This document shows, one piece after another, positions 22,298 to 33,961 of a stretch of DNA of 64,000 nt. This DNA is from Laburnicola sp. R22_1 (lineage: Eukaryota; Ascomycota; Dothideomycetes; Pleosporales; Didymosphaeriaceae), in NCBI GenBank assembly GCA_014281115.1, contig JACONQ010000006.1:1-64000 (forward strand), read 5' to 3'. Made by a program: the position numbers and the translations under genes. Below the pieces are notes generated by a model that saw only the letters and a list, made by a program, of their open reading frames with translations, was not told the origin of the DNA and searched no databases. The stretch's first letter is position 1. Each line of letters begins with the position of its first letter.

Positions 22298-24145
22298 CTC
22301 GAGTCGGACACTCTATTAAGTCAGACACTTTGCCAAGACCCTACTAAGTTCTATACTATTCACAATAGTATAGAGTTAATATAAACTATTTTTAATAGTC
22401 TAAATAGGCTAAACTATTTAGAATCTACTTCTATAAGCTGTCTATAGGTTTTTTTATTGTGCCTAGGCTTGCCGCAGCATCCACAGCGCTGTTAAGCGGA
22501 TTCGCCTCTATTAGTGCGCACCCTCTTCTTTGCCTTCTTACCATCACTACGCACCCCAAAGTTCTTTAGAGTAGCTAGTTACTAGCCCTCTTTAACTATA
22601 AGGACTTTTTTTTTGCTGCAATCGCTTTCTTTTATATAATTTATATTGTGTGGCGGCCTTATTAGTAGCTTAAAGTTCGGCGTTACGTTTAGTTATTAAT
22701 ACTAAAGAATGTCCTATTATCTTAGCGCCTTTAACGAGCTTTTCTATCGCCTTAACTATATAAGTTAGGGAACTATCTATATGCCTTTAAATCCTCTGCT
22801 TAACTAGCGTTAATTGCGACCTAAGTTCTATACTATTTCGCGGAGTTTGTGACTCCTATATACTATTGCAAATAGTACAAAGTAAAGGCGTATGCAGACG
22901 GACGTTAAGCTACAATATTATAGCTTCTAGATTGTGAAGCACTAGGCCAGCACCTTAAAAGGCTCCTTTAATATTACTTTTAGTAAACAAAGCCTTAAAA
23001 GCAGCAATAAAGCAAGGTAGAAACTTAATTTTAGTAATGTACGTAATATGGTTGCGCATTAAATCCTTAGCTTAGCACCCATACACCTTTTTTAAAGGCG
23101 CGAAACAGCCCATATTAAGTGGCTGCAAGAGGTGCGACAAATGCGAGGGTATATAGAAAGTAACAATATTGCTCTTCTTGTAATACTATTTAAATTTAAA
23201 TAAGTTGTAACTCTTATAGCTATTAAGAATAAGCAAATATATTGTGCTAATAATACGCCTTTTTATATACTTATTAAAGTGCTTTAGCCACTGTAGACTA
23301 AGCTTATTTATTGTCTAGCCATTCTTAGAGACTATAATAACCTAATTATAAGGTAGATCCTTCTCCTTATACTAGGCGGAGAGGTAGTGCTTGCCCCCAA
23401 AGATAATAAAGGGTGGGATCCACCACCCTGTTATATTAATGCCTTGGATAACTGTTATCTACTCCCTATTGCCCTGCTGCACCTGCTTTGGCCGTCCTTA
23501 ACGCTTAGAGCCTGTGACTACTACTCTAGTTAATATTATGCCCATTATAAAGCCTGCTTTATTAAAATTGTAGGTGTCCTTATCTAGAATACTATATTTA
23601 GTCTTTATGTTCTTCACAAGCCGGAACTAGTCTTGTATTACCTTAGGATCCTTCTAGAGAGCTTTCTTATAGTCATACTTTCGATTAAACTTGACTTTAA
23701 GCTCTGGCTAGCGCTTAACAAAGTTATAAGGCCACCTTTAGCCAATTGGCTTATAGTGGCGTGCAGCTAGTAAAGAATTAGCCATATCTTTTATAGCATC
23801 GAGCCAAGGCGGAAATCCTCGCGCGTCTAGGTTAAGTATATGCTTCACAATCGCCTGCTCCTCTCTTATAGTAAGTCTTATTTTGTTAGGTGCGCAGTTG
23901 CATCTAAACGTCTTTCTAGCGCGTTAGTTGCTAAGTATACTTTAAGAGACGTTGTAGAGAGCTATAGCGCATTGCTAAGAGAGTGTTGCGTCTTATTTAA
24001 TAGCCTAAATTGTAAGCTGTATACGCGCTTCTTTTAACGCTAGTAGTTTATAGTGTGGTTAAGGCATCGCGTTATACTATTACTAATAGTATGTTTTAGT
24101 AGGGTCTTAGCAAAGTGTCCAACTTAATAGAGTGTCTAACTCGAG
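22298..24145 (-). mobile_element. Pogo-type element C (about 1848 bp)
   Basis: Termini CTCGAGTCGGACACTCTATT (22298) and the near reverse complement ending AGAGTGTCTAACTCGAG (24145) each carry a second GACACTTTGC-type repeat inside. It is flanked by CA on the left and TA on the right, so the left TA is imperfect. Length matches elements D (net 1853 bp) and F (1851 bp). Confidence 0.85.
22460..24040 (-). pseudogene. Element C transposase (CENP-B/DDE_1 type), RIP-broken
   Basis: Minus-strand frame blocks: ILNLDARGFPPWLDAIKDMA (HTH_Tnp/CENP-B region, about 23790-23850), WPYNFVKR (about 23715), FNKAGFIMGII (first catalytic region, Asp read as Asn, about 23545-23580), VTGSKR*GRPK (about 23490-23520), LILNSYKSY (second Asp read as Asn, about 23215-23245), PSHLSHLLQPLNMGCFAPLK (about 23090-23150) and a terminal zinc-knuckle-like RCGCCGKPRHNKKT (about 22450-22490). 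Stops are TAA or TAG. The family moves DNA by cut-and-paste at TA; this copy is dead. Confidence 0.85.
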
Positions 24146-25504
24146 TACAAAGTACGTTATGTCTTCTAAAACTTTGCTTTTATTACTTTTAACTTACTAT
24201 CTTATTAAATTTTCGCTTTATTATTTTATTAATTCTACTATTTTATAAAGTTTATTATAAATAACACCTTACTATAAATAGCTCTTTTATATTTTAATAT
24301 TAACGTCTAGGTTATTAATATTATTATTACTATTACTATTATAGGCCTTATAGAAAAGCTCTATATATAATACGCCTATATTATAGCTACTAATACTATC
24401 CCTAGGCCCTATATAGTCTCTAGCCTTATACTATTACTAGGCCCTAGTAAATCTATATTAAAAGTTAAAAAGTTAATATAGGGTAACGTTATATAAGAGC
24501 TAGAGGCGTTATTAATTACGCTTAAGTATTAATCTAATAAAGGAAATAGGGCTAATAATAATTAGAAGCTATATGCGTAGTAGTATATTTTAAAGGAGGT
24601 CTAGAAGGTGCTTAATAACCCTACTATAAGTCTCTAGTAAATTAAAAGTAAGATAGATACTTATAAAAAGAATTAAAAAGTCTAGTTAAAGCTTATATAG
24701 TAGTCTAGCTTTTTAGTTAATAATAGTATTATTACTACTAATAACTAGGTGCTTAAGAACTACTTTAATATCTATAAAGAGACTTATAAATTTTAGTATA
24801 AAATTCTTAACTTTGCTAATTTATATAAGAATTTTTTTAGGGCTACTTAGTAATAAGTAAGAACGCAGCTAGTCTTAAGAACCTACTTAATAGCTTATAA
24901 TTCTAGCTAATAAAGTTAATTAAGACTAACAAAAAGAGCTTATTTATAGGCTCTAGTAATAGTAAAGAAACCTTAGATAGTAAGGTATTAGGCTGCTATA
25001 AATATGTAGGTATAAAGTTAACTTCTAGGCCTTTTAAAAGCGCTTAAAAAGGTTAATTATAGAGAAGTGTATAAGCTAGTAACTTAATAACTTATTAGAC
25101 TAAATTAGAGACCTTATTATAGTAGTAATAACTAGAGATTATTAGTAAAAGACTATTATAAGCTTTATAAGTAACTACTTAGTCTTACCTAACTAACTAA
25201 AGTTTTCTATCTTTAATAATTTTAAAAATAATTTTAATACTAAAGTCTTTATGAATATAAAACTCTATAATAAGTAAAAGAAGTAAATAAAAAGTAGCAT
25301 TAATTCTTTAATAAATTAAGAGGCGTATAGTAATTTAAAAAGTAGTATAGAGTTATTAGAGTAGATAAGTAAAAGTAAGTTAAAGTAGCAAGTTAATATA
25401 AAAGTTTAACTCTATACTAAGACTTATAATAGTAGGCTATATGCACGAAATTTAATTTTTTTATCTCTTAGATATTATTCTAAGTTTAACTCTAGGTATA
25501 TTTT
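24146..25504 (+). pseudogene. AT-rich RIP relic with a Myb/SANT-like domain trace
   Basis: The block is extremely AT-rich. On the plus strand one frame at about 24541-24860 reads through TAG and TAA stops. Its pattern is NN*KLYA**YILKEV, then SKIDTYKKN*KV, then TNN*VLKNYFNIYKETYKF and NLYKNFFRAT. Reading the stops as Trp or Gln (TGG or CAG turned to TAG) gives the layout of a Myb/SANT-like DNA-binding domain (Myb_DNA-bind_3) with its spaced tryptophans. That domain occurs in fungal and plant transposon-related proteins. Element ends could not be found. The call is an inference from pattern and is not certain. Confidence 0.5.
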
Positions 25505-28500
25505 TGTCAGATTTAATGGTTGAATGCGATAATGCGCCTTAATAGATAATGATAATTGTATTGTGTTTGTGTCCACCGTGTTTGGCTGGTTCTGACTTCT
25601 TCGCTAGTGTGCCAAGCCAGGTGGTCCCTACTTTATTGTATAGATCCAACCTCAACGCACTTGTTCTATCTAATAGCTGCATATCTAACACACCCCCTCA
25701 GCTTAGAAGATCCTTGCAAGCTAAACTATTTAGCAGCCTGTTATCCTAAAGTAAGGTTATTAAGGTGCCCTTAAATTTCCTTAAGAGGTGCTTTATTCGC
25801 TACTTTGCGTTCTGTTATCTCAACCAGCCTAAGTTAGGTTAGGAACCCTTTTTACTTATTAACTAGGAGGACCTTCGTAAAGCCGTCGGCGATTATTTCT
25901 GCCAATTGTACGTACTCCACCTTAATCTTTCCGGTAGAGACTTCCTGTCTTAACTAGTGATTGTGAATGTTGACGTGTCGTAGTTTAGTCTGAAGCCTGG
26001 ATATCTCCTTAGTAACTAGTCGAATAGTTTGCTTATTATCGCATTGGACAGTAATTAATAATAAGCGCAGTTTAATCTGCAGTTTGTCTAGTAGTCTTAA
26101 TATAAAGATTGCTTCCTTGGCCACTTACAATAAGGCGAGAAGCTCTGCTTTAGTTATTAAAGTTGTGACAGTGTCTTGTTTGCTTGCTTTCTAGGCAATA
26201 AGTCTATTAAATAGCTTAATAGCGTATTCTTACAAGCTCTTTCTATCCAGTGTGTTGTCAGCAAATAAGGCATCGCTGGCTACTTAAAGGCAGTTGCCTT
26301 CTCCAAGCTGCAGTGCTCTCCATCTAGTGCTTAATAAGTATAGTAGTACTTAATTAGCGGCATTGTAATGTTCCAAGCCCGAATTTAATAGGAATTAAGC
26401 TAGCCTTAAGGTTGCAAAGGCTATGTCTAATTAAGTTGTTACTGCCGCAAACAGAAGCGATCCGATCTTGCGTTAGTATTTGTTAATTTCTAAGGGTGTT
26501 ACTAAGCCGTCTTATGGTTTTAGCTTAATAGCTGCTATTAGGGTGTTGTGTCGAATATCCCTCTTATTAACTAATTAACTAATTTTGTCTAAGTAGGCAG
26601 CCTAAGAGAGTTAAATTATTCTAGTCTTTTAATCTCTAATAATCTCTACGCTAAGAAACTACTAAAGGTTGTTTCCTCCACTTAAGGTGTATTTTTCTTA
26701 TAGGCGCTTAATCACTTATTAGGCTTCTTCCTCTTTCTGCTTATAAAAAGCTAAGATAATATTGTTAACATAGAAGAAGACAATAATTCCGTCTTTAAGA
26801 AGGCAGCATAGCTTATAAGGCACTGTCTAGAAACCTAGAGCTTTAAGTGTTAAGGTAAACTCTTTCTGCTAGAGGAGTGGTGAGATCTAAAGACCATATA
26901 AAGCCTTGTTGACTTAAAGTATTATTCTAGGCTTCTAATAGCCATAGGGCATTCTTATATATACCTCTTAGTCTATACTTGCATGGATGAAAGCGTTTGT
27001 AACGTTATATTACTTAAGCTCCATATTATAGTAAGCTGCTATTGCCACTAGCATTTGGAATAACCTGCTAGCAAGCGTGGCTGCATAAGTGTCTTAAGAG
27101 GTAATATTCCGTTGTTAATCGTCCTAGATAACTAGCCGTGCCTTGCACTTTAGTAAGCGATGGTGTTTATTAAGCTTGTAGGTGTATACCCACATATAGT
27201 TAAGGATCTACTGTCCTGTCAGTTTAATCTTCTTTATTAGTACTTCTAACTATAATTTTATTTGTTTGTGGCTTGCGAGGTGATCCCGCTCTGCTTCTTT
27301 AAACAATTCGCCCATTAGGTGATCCTCAAGCTTGGTACGGCACGTTGGCAGAGGTGGGAGTTGACTTTAATAGGGCTTTAAGCCTTTGGCGAGCGTTCTT
27401 ATTATCTTAGCCTTGTCTATAACATCCCCTCTGTATTTCCTAACATGGCCAGCTTAAGTTTCTGCTATAAAGGCGGCTGCCCAGGGGACAGTTTTGGATA
27501 ACCCTTTTAGGTTCATTTCTAATTTATTTCCAGCCATTAACTGCGTAAGTAATGCCGCAGGTGGTGGTGTAGTTGGAGAAGTCGGATAGTTGTTCCTAAT
27601 CTTCACTCCTTGGTAGTAGCCTAGTGGGTCTACTTCGCCTTAGGGATTTGATAAGCCTCTAACAGTGTTGTCTTTATAGAAGGACTCTGTCTCTAGTTAA
27701 TAACTTAGTGTTAGGAGTTTAATTGTTCTTACATATGTGGCAATTTCCTCTAGTGTACTATGTATAAGGTTATCCATAAGGTCCTTAGTTTTGCCACTAA
27801 AGACAGTTTGTTCGTTAAAAATAACGTCGCGGGTGCTTATTACCTTGGCAAGTGACAGTATCCAAATTTAATAGATGTTTAAGGACCGGTATCCTACTAG
27901 GTAACTAATCTAAGCTTTTAGGTCTAGGCGTTATAGCCTTAATTTACCTCAATATATATTATCTATTATTGCGAACGCTTTGCAGCTATACGCTTTAAGG
28001 TAAGCGAGATTAGGTTTCTTAATTAAGGTGACTACTCTGTTATTTAGAGCAACTTGTGTGAAGAATATCTTATATGGCGTTTTCTAGTTGTTCGCATAAT
28101 TTAGTGTTTAATTATAGAGGTATACTGCAGCTCTTGTAACTTTAGGCTATAGTTCCTAGGGTAGGTTGGCATCGAGACGCATCGCGCGCGATTTCTCTTT
28201 GTTTACACCCCCTAAGCGTTTAGCACCTCTATTTTAAGCTTGTGTATCTAGGGCGGAAGGCTTAATAGTAATTTCTTATAATGCCAACTAGCGCTTAATT
28301 TCCGGTTTTACTATTGTAATCTCGTTGTCCGCTTTAATAACCTTAACTATAATATTGTAATAGTTTTTAAGGAAGAGAAAGAAGTTTAATAGAACTTTAA
28401 TAACTAACTTTACTAGTTAATTGTCTTTGAAATAAAAGTCCCATTATAGGCCTAAGTACCTGTTAGTGATAAGTATCTGGCTTCTTTCGCCAGTGCTACT

Positions 28501-28617
28501 TTGCGCCTCGTAGGCATAAAAGTCGATAACTAGTCTTTCTCCTGGTCCTTTATTATTAATTCGCGGTGCTTAGCTAATTTATCGCCAGATCTTTGCTTTC
28601 CTATAGGAGTCGTATTA
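25505..28617 (-). mobile_element. Ty1/copia retrotransposon 5, 5'-truncated, minus strand
   Basis: The 3' LTR is at 25505-25690 (TGTTAGATATGC... to ...CTGACA on the minus strand), preceded by a purine tract AGCTGAGGGGGTG. Internally, minus strand: integrase about 28600-28050 with GERLVIDFYAYEAQSSTGER and AMRLDANLP, RT with FFYVNNIIL near 26755-26790 (Asn-Asn instead of Asp-Asp), and RNase H beyond. Gag, protease and the integrase zinc-binding part are absent: the element stops dead at the LTR of copia 3 at 28618. Stops are numerous. Confidence 0.82.
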
Positions 28618-31600
28618 TGTGGGCGGGCAGGCATATAAGGCATATGAGGACAACAAGCTGTATTGCTATCTGTAGAAAAGAGTGTGTGGAGTAAGGAGTC
28701 TACTAAGGAAGAAAGGAGAGGGCGAGAGCTTTATCTTGAGGATAGTGGTCTGTGCACCTGGATGGAACCTTCTACACACACTACCTCTGACGTAAGTTAT
28801 GTGGCTACACACCCCCCTAGCTGCGGTGTACCTATACTAAAGCTAATGCTCTGTACTATACTAGAATAGGCAGTAAACGATAGAATCTGAAGTAGAGTCC
28901 TCCTTAAGCTTCTTTTATAGATATCCTTTAATGTCTTGCATGCCAAGTTGCCTTATAAAGTTGACGTGCTTTTGACGCACAAGGCTCTTAGTAAGTCTGT
29001 TGGCTGGCATCTAATTAGTAGCCTTCCACTGGACTGATATACGTCCTTCTGCCTGTTCTTGTCTTAGCCAATACTGGTGAGTGTCGACGTGGCGTAGTTT
29101 TGTAAATAGCTTGTTCTTATTCTTAGTAATAATCCCTACTGTCTGTAGGTTATCGCAGTAAATAGTTGGCGTAATGTCTAGGTTAAATTTAATGTGTTTA
29201 AATAGTCGATTCCACGCTTAAAGCTCGCTAGCAGCTGTTAACAGAGCTAGAAGCTTTGCCTTAGTAGTCAACTTAGTGACTGAGCGCTGTCGTGTCGCTT
29301 TCTAGTTAATAGGCATGCTATAGAGCATAAAAAGGTATCCTTGTGAGCTCCGCCTGGTCTCTAGGTCGTCTGCGAAAGCTGCATCTGATGCTCCGTAGAA
29401 TAGTGGTTTTGCACCCCCTAAGCTTGAACTTAGGTAGATAGTTTAACTGCCACTAGACTTACTATTCGCACAGTCTGTATAAGCTCCTATAGCGAGTCTT
29501 TTTGTGCCAATTAGGTACTTCTATATGTGGTATACCGCACTGATATGTTTCTGGCCTAGGTTCTATAGGTAATGAGATAGCTCTAAGTGAGCTTGGGCGA
29601 CATCTGGTTGTGTGTACGTCGCTATGTAGGCTAGCGATCTGATAAGCTCTTGATAGAGTTTCGTGCGTTAATCGTCTAGCTCCTCTCTACTTAGGCCTAG
29701 ATGTCTGTCTGCCAGCGGCACTGCTGGGTATTTTGTGCTTCCTTGAGCAATGTTGTACTTCTTTGCCACCTTGTTAATAAAGCTGTCTTAGAGTAGCTAG
29801 ATCTTCTTCTGCTTTCTGTCTCAAATAACGCGTATGCCTAGGAACCACTTTAACTCTCCCAGATATTGTGTGTTGTAGGTTGTTCTTAGCTGTCTGTCGA
29901 ATAGACAGTATGCGTCTTAATTACTGCGGGATACAGCTACCACTATATTATTAACAAAGAAGAAGACGATAAGCTGGTTACTGCTGTATAGACAGGGCAC
30001 TCTAGGCACCTGTCTCAGTCCCATCTTCTTAAGCGTTGCAGTGAGATGCTTGTACCATAGTCGCGGCGCGTTACAGAGTCTATATAGAGCGCGCTTGAGC
30101 TCTAGCAGTTTTCTAAGTTCTTTATCGTATCCTTCTGGACAGCGTACGTAGGTAAGTCGATCGAGCTCCGCGTTAAGAAAGGCATTGAGTACATCGTACT
30201 GGTATAGATCTAGGTCGAAGGCTGCTGCCAGGGCGATAAGGCATTAGAAGATCTTCGCAGCCAGTGTAGCTGTGTATGTGTCGCCCCAGTCTTGCTGCAG
30301 ATCTCCTCAGACAACTAGTCGAGCTTTAAATTTATAGAGGTATTTATCTTCGTTGAACTTATATAAGAATACCTACATAAGTAGTAGCACCTTAGTATCT
30401 GCTTACTTAGCGAGCTCTATGGCTTTTCTAAAGCATCTATAGTCGATAACACTATTAATCTTAACTCTGCTTGCCTTCTTAAACTTAGCACTAAATAGGT
30501 GACAATCTAGATCCTTCCACCTCTTTAGCTCTGGTGGCAGCTGATTACAATGTAGTCGAGTCTTTAGCGCCTTGCCAAGTAGCTTTGCTAGTGCTGTGGG
30601 GTTAATATAGGTAGCGAATGTTGCCAGATACGTGCCAAAGCTCTTTGGCTTCCAACTTTGCTTACCCTCTATTACGTTCTTTTGTAATAGTTAACTAGCA
30701 ATCTCCTCTTGTCGCTTTGCGTTGTTTGTTGTTTGATTTAGCTCTTCTCCCTCTGGAGCTAGAGCGTAGCCTTTCCCCTAGCCTGTGTCGTCTAGTAACT
30801 GGCGCAGTCCGTGCTTCTCTAGCGTCTCTTCTGGAGTCATAAGAGCTAGTTAAGTATCCTTAATCTTAGCCTTAGATTCAGAGTCAAACTTAAGCTCTAG
30901 CTTAGGCTTATAGGAATAGTCTTCTAGTGTGGATAGCTGATTAATTAATATGTCGCTATGATTAGGCGTCTCCTTAATGTCGAGCACCTCTGCTACCTTA
31001 CGAATATAACTCTTCTCTGCGTACTTTTCTTGCTTATTGTAGAGCTTGCCTTGTAGGAAGACAACGTCTCGAGTTCGTATAACTCATCCAATTGTTGGTA
31101 ACCATACTCGAAATATGTTGGTTGAATCGAAGCCTACTAGGTGGCCAATTAGAGCTCGAGATTTGAGCTTGTCTCTTCTAGGTAGCTTCTTGTTGAGCAC
31201 ATACGCTCTCGCTCCGATCACCTTAAGGTGAGCGACTAATGGCTTCACTCTCTTAACTTTAGTGTACGGGCATTCCCATTGTATCGCTTCGGTTGGTGTA
31301 CGATTGAGTAGATATATAGCTAACATAACGCACTTGTTAGCGTACGCCTTTGGTAGGCCTGCGTGTAGGCGTATAGCTCTGCCTCGAATTATAATAGATT
31401 TGCCTGCGCGTTTAATGGCTCCGCTCTAAGCTTCTATATCTCTGGCCTTAATAGCGATTCTGAGATCTCTATAGAGCTCTAGCAGCTTAACATATCTAGT
31501 CTCTATGTCTAGCCTTATAATAATGACTTAACTCTGGAATTGCTGCTTTATCTTGGCTAGTAATCGCTTAAAGACCTTTGTTAGAGTAGCCTTTATCTTA

Positions 31601-33961
31601 TCTAGTATATAGTATTCTTTATGCCACTTTGTGTATTAATCGAAAGCATAAAATAGGTATTAATCGCCATTATAGCAGCGCTCTCCTCGCTCTAGGAGCT
31701 ATATTAGATCTATGCTAATACGCTCGAACGGTCAAGTCGCTGGTTCTTAAGGTGGCCTTTAACTAACAATCTTTGTTAGCTTTAACTGTATATATGTCTT
31801 ATAGTCCTTCCACTTTAGTGCTTGGCCATTTGTGATATGTAGGCCTTTAACGTTCTTAGGCAGGTGCTTAATCGCCTCTTTGCTAGCGTGACCCCACATA
31901 ATATGTGCTTCCTTTATAGTTAACTGCAGTAGCTTCTTAGGCTTGTATAAAGGCTTCTTGCGGGCGTGTGCTAAGGCTATAAGTAGAGGGCTAGTGTCTA
32001 GTCTCTTTATGCCTTTAGCGTCTATTAACTAGTGTCCGCTAGTATAGTTAAGCTTGCAAATAACGTTCTTCCAGCTCTTCTAGTACAAGCAGTCTCGTCC
32101 TAAGTCGAAATGAATGCCTATTAATCGATAGTGTGACAGGCCAACAACGTTAGTAAGAAATCCTAGGACATAGGCAATATATATAAGCTCTATCTGCTCT
32201 GTGCCTCTAGACGTGTTAATAAGTAGGATAATATCTCCCTACTTATGTATTAATAGCTCTTAATCTCTAGCCTTAATAACTTCACCTATCCCATTAGCTC
32301 GCTTCTTCTAACTATAGGCTCTACTGTTGGTGACGTGTGTGTTTAATCCTGGATCTAGAATCTATCGATTAATTAGACTTAGCTTAACTATCTGCTTGCT
32401 TGCGTAGTCTAAGCTTATTGTAAGCTGCGATACATGACTATTTAATACGTCATGCGTAGGTCTGTAATTATTAAACTGTTAAGGTGCTGTTAAGACTGTA
32501 GACGCTGCCGGTTCTGCCTAGTCTCTAGTATTTGTCGCGCTCCCATTCGCTTTGAGTGCTGCCTTTATAGCTCCTCCAAATAATAATTGGCTTGCTATAG
32601 CCTTATTAAATTGTTCTTGTATATTAGGTTTAGGTATCCATCCTTAAGGCTTGCCCTTCGCTCCTAGATACCAGCAGTCCTTAAATCGATGATTGAGACC
32701 ACATATACACTTAGGCTTCTTATCTTAAGTCTTTTCTTTCTTCTCTATTGCCTATAGCTTATTAGTGCTAATGCCTAGTGTGGCAAAGGTGCCAAGCGAT
32801 AACGCTACTAGTCTTGTTAAACGCCAGTACATAGTGAATTAAGCGATAAGGTCGTGTATGCTCTTGACAGCCTGTCCCTGGATCTGTGCTTTAAATAGAT
32901 TGGCTTGCTAAGTAGTTGCCCATGTGTTGTTAAGTCCTTTAACTGCGAGTAGAAAATCGCGCTGTGCTCGCGGCGATGTTACGTTGGGTAGGTTCGCTGC
33001 CTCACACAGACGTACAACATGTAGCCACTTATCTAGCCAGGTATTAATATTGTTGCGGGGTCGGCTCTGCAGTTGCTGATACTTTGCTAGAAGCTGCAGC
33101 TCCCTCTTAGCTGTCGATAGGTAGAGGTGCTTCTTGAGCCTCTTCAATTGAGTGTACGCTGTATCGTCGCTCTGGATCAGATGTATATGGCGATGGCTGA
33201 TCGTTCTGCCAATCTTCTGGGTAAAATTGTCCAACGCTTTCCTCTTGATTGTATATCTAGCCAAGGCTCGATTATAGCCTCTCTCCGCCTGCTAGTATCG
33301 CTGGAACTCCTTAGTTGTCATGTCTTTTAGCACGACGCTAGTATCCTGCTCTGTCCCCTCATAGTAGTGCTCTGGTATCACGGGCACTGGCTCCTCAAGC
33401 TGTTCAAGTGCCGCCTTGTCAAGATCTGGGTTAACCATAGGCCAGAGGTGATTTCGATTCGCGCTATCCTTACGTAGGAAGATCCATTCTTCCCAGTCTG
33501 CTGGCTTCTTGAGTATAACTATCGTCCTTGTAACCAGTCCATCTAGCTTAGTTGTAGGCATCTTGCTCTATCGGCTCCTAGAAGGGCTCTCTTTGGTAAT
33601 AGAACGCGTGCTCAAGGCTTAGTAAGGTAGCTTAGTGACGTAGCTCTGTTAACAGCTTGTCAACAGCTCCTTAGCAGCTTGTTAGTACGTGCAGTAGCAA
33701 CAGCGATTAAAGTTGATAGCCAGGTGCTCAGCAGCTGTAGTAGTTAAAGTCGACAGCTGGGCTTATAACTGTGGGCGGGCAGGCATATGAGGCATATGAG
33801 GACAATAAGCTGTATTGCTATCTGCAGAAAAGAGTGTGTGGAGTGAGGAGTCTACCAAGGAAGAAAGGAGAGGGCGAGAGCTTTATCTTGAGGATAGTGG
33901 TCTGTGCACCTGGATGGAACCTTCTACACACACCACCTCTGACGTAAGTCACGTGGCTACA
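28618..33961 (-). mobile_element. Ty1/copia retrotransposon 3 (5344 bp, minus strand, both LTRs, no TSD)
   Basis: LTRs 28618-28809 and 33770-33961 are both 192 bp, begin TGTGGGCGGGCAGGC and end GTGGCTACA on the plus strand, and differ at a handful of transitions. Next to the 5' LTR (minus strand) the primer site reads GTTATAAGCCCAG, the initiator tRNA-Met half-tRNA site with one G-to-A change. A purine tract AGGGGGGTG precedes the 3' LTR. Flanking pentamers are TATTA and GTGAT, so no target duplication is visible. Confidence 0.9.
28870..33561 (-). pseudogene. Copia element 3 Gag-Pol, few-stop relic
   Basis: Gag starts MPTTKLDGLVTRTIVILKKP at 33561 and is open to 33292, then resumes after one stop and is open again down to 32908. 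It carries the zinc knuckle CICGLNHRFKDCW (about 32675-32720). Integrase C-terminal blocks YLLNRTPTEAIQWECP (about 31265-31320) and ALIGHLVGFDSTNIFRVW (about 31100-31155) follow. RT includes DTYTATLAAKIF, YQYDVLNAFLNAELDRLTYV (about 30140-30205) and FFFVNNIVVAV (about 29930-29965), with Asn-Asn for Asp-Asp. RNase H includes GASDAAFADDLETRRSSQGY (about 29340-29400) and LRHVDTHQYWLR. This is one of the best-preserved frames in the window, with scattered TAG and TAA, but it is not functional. Confidence 0.87.
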
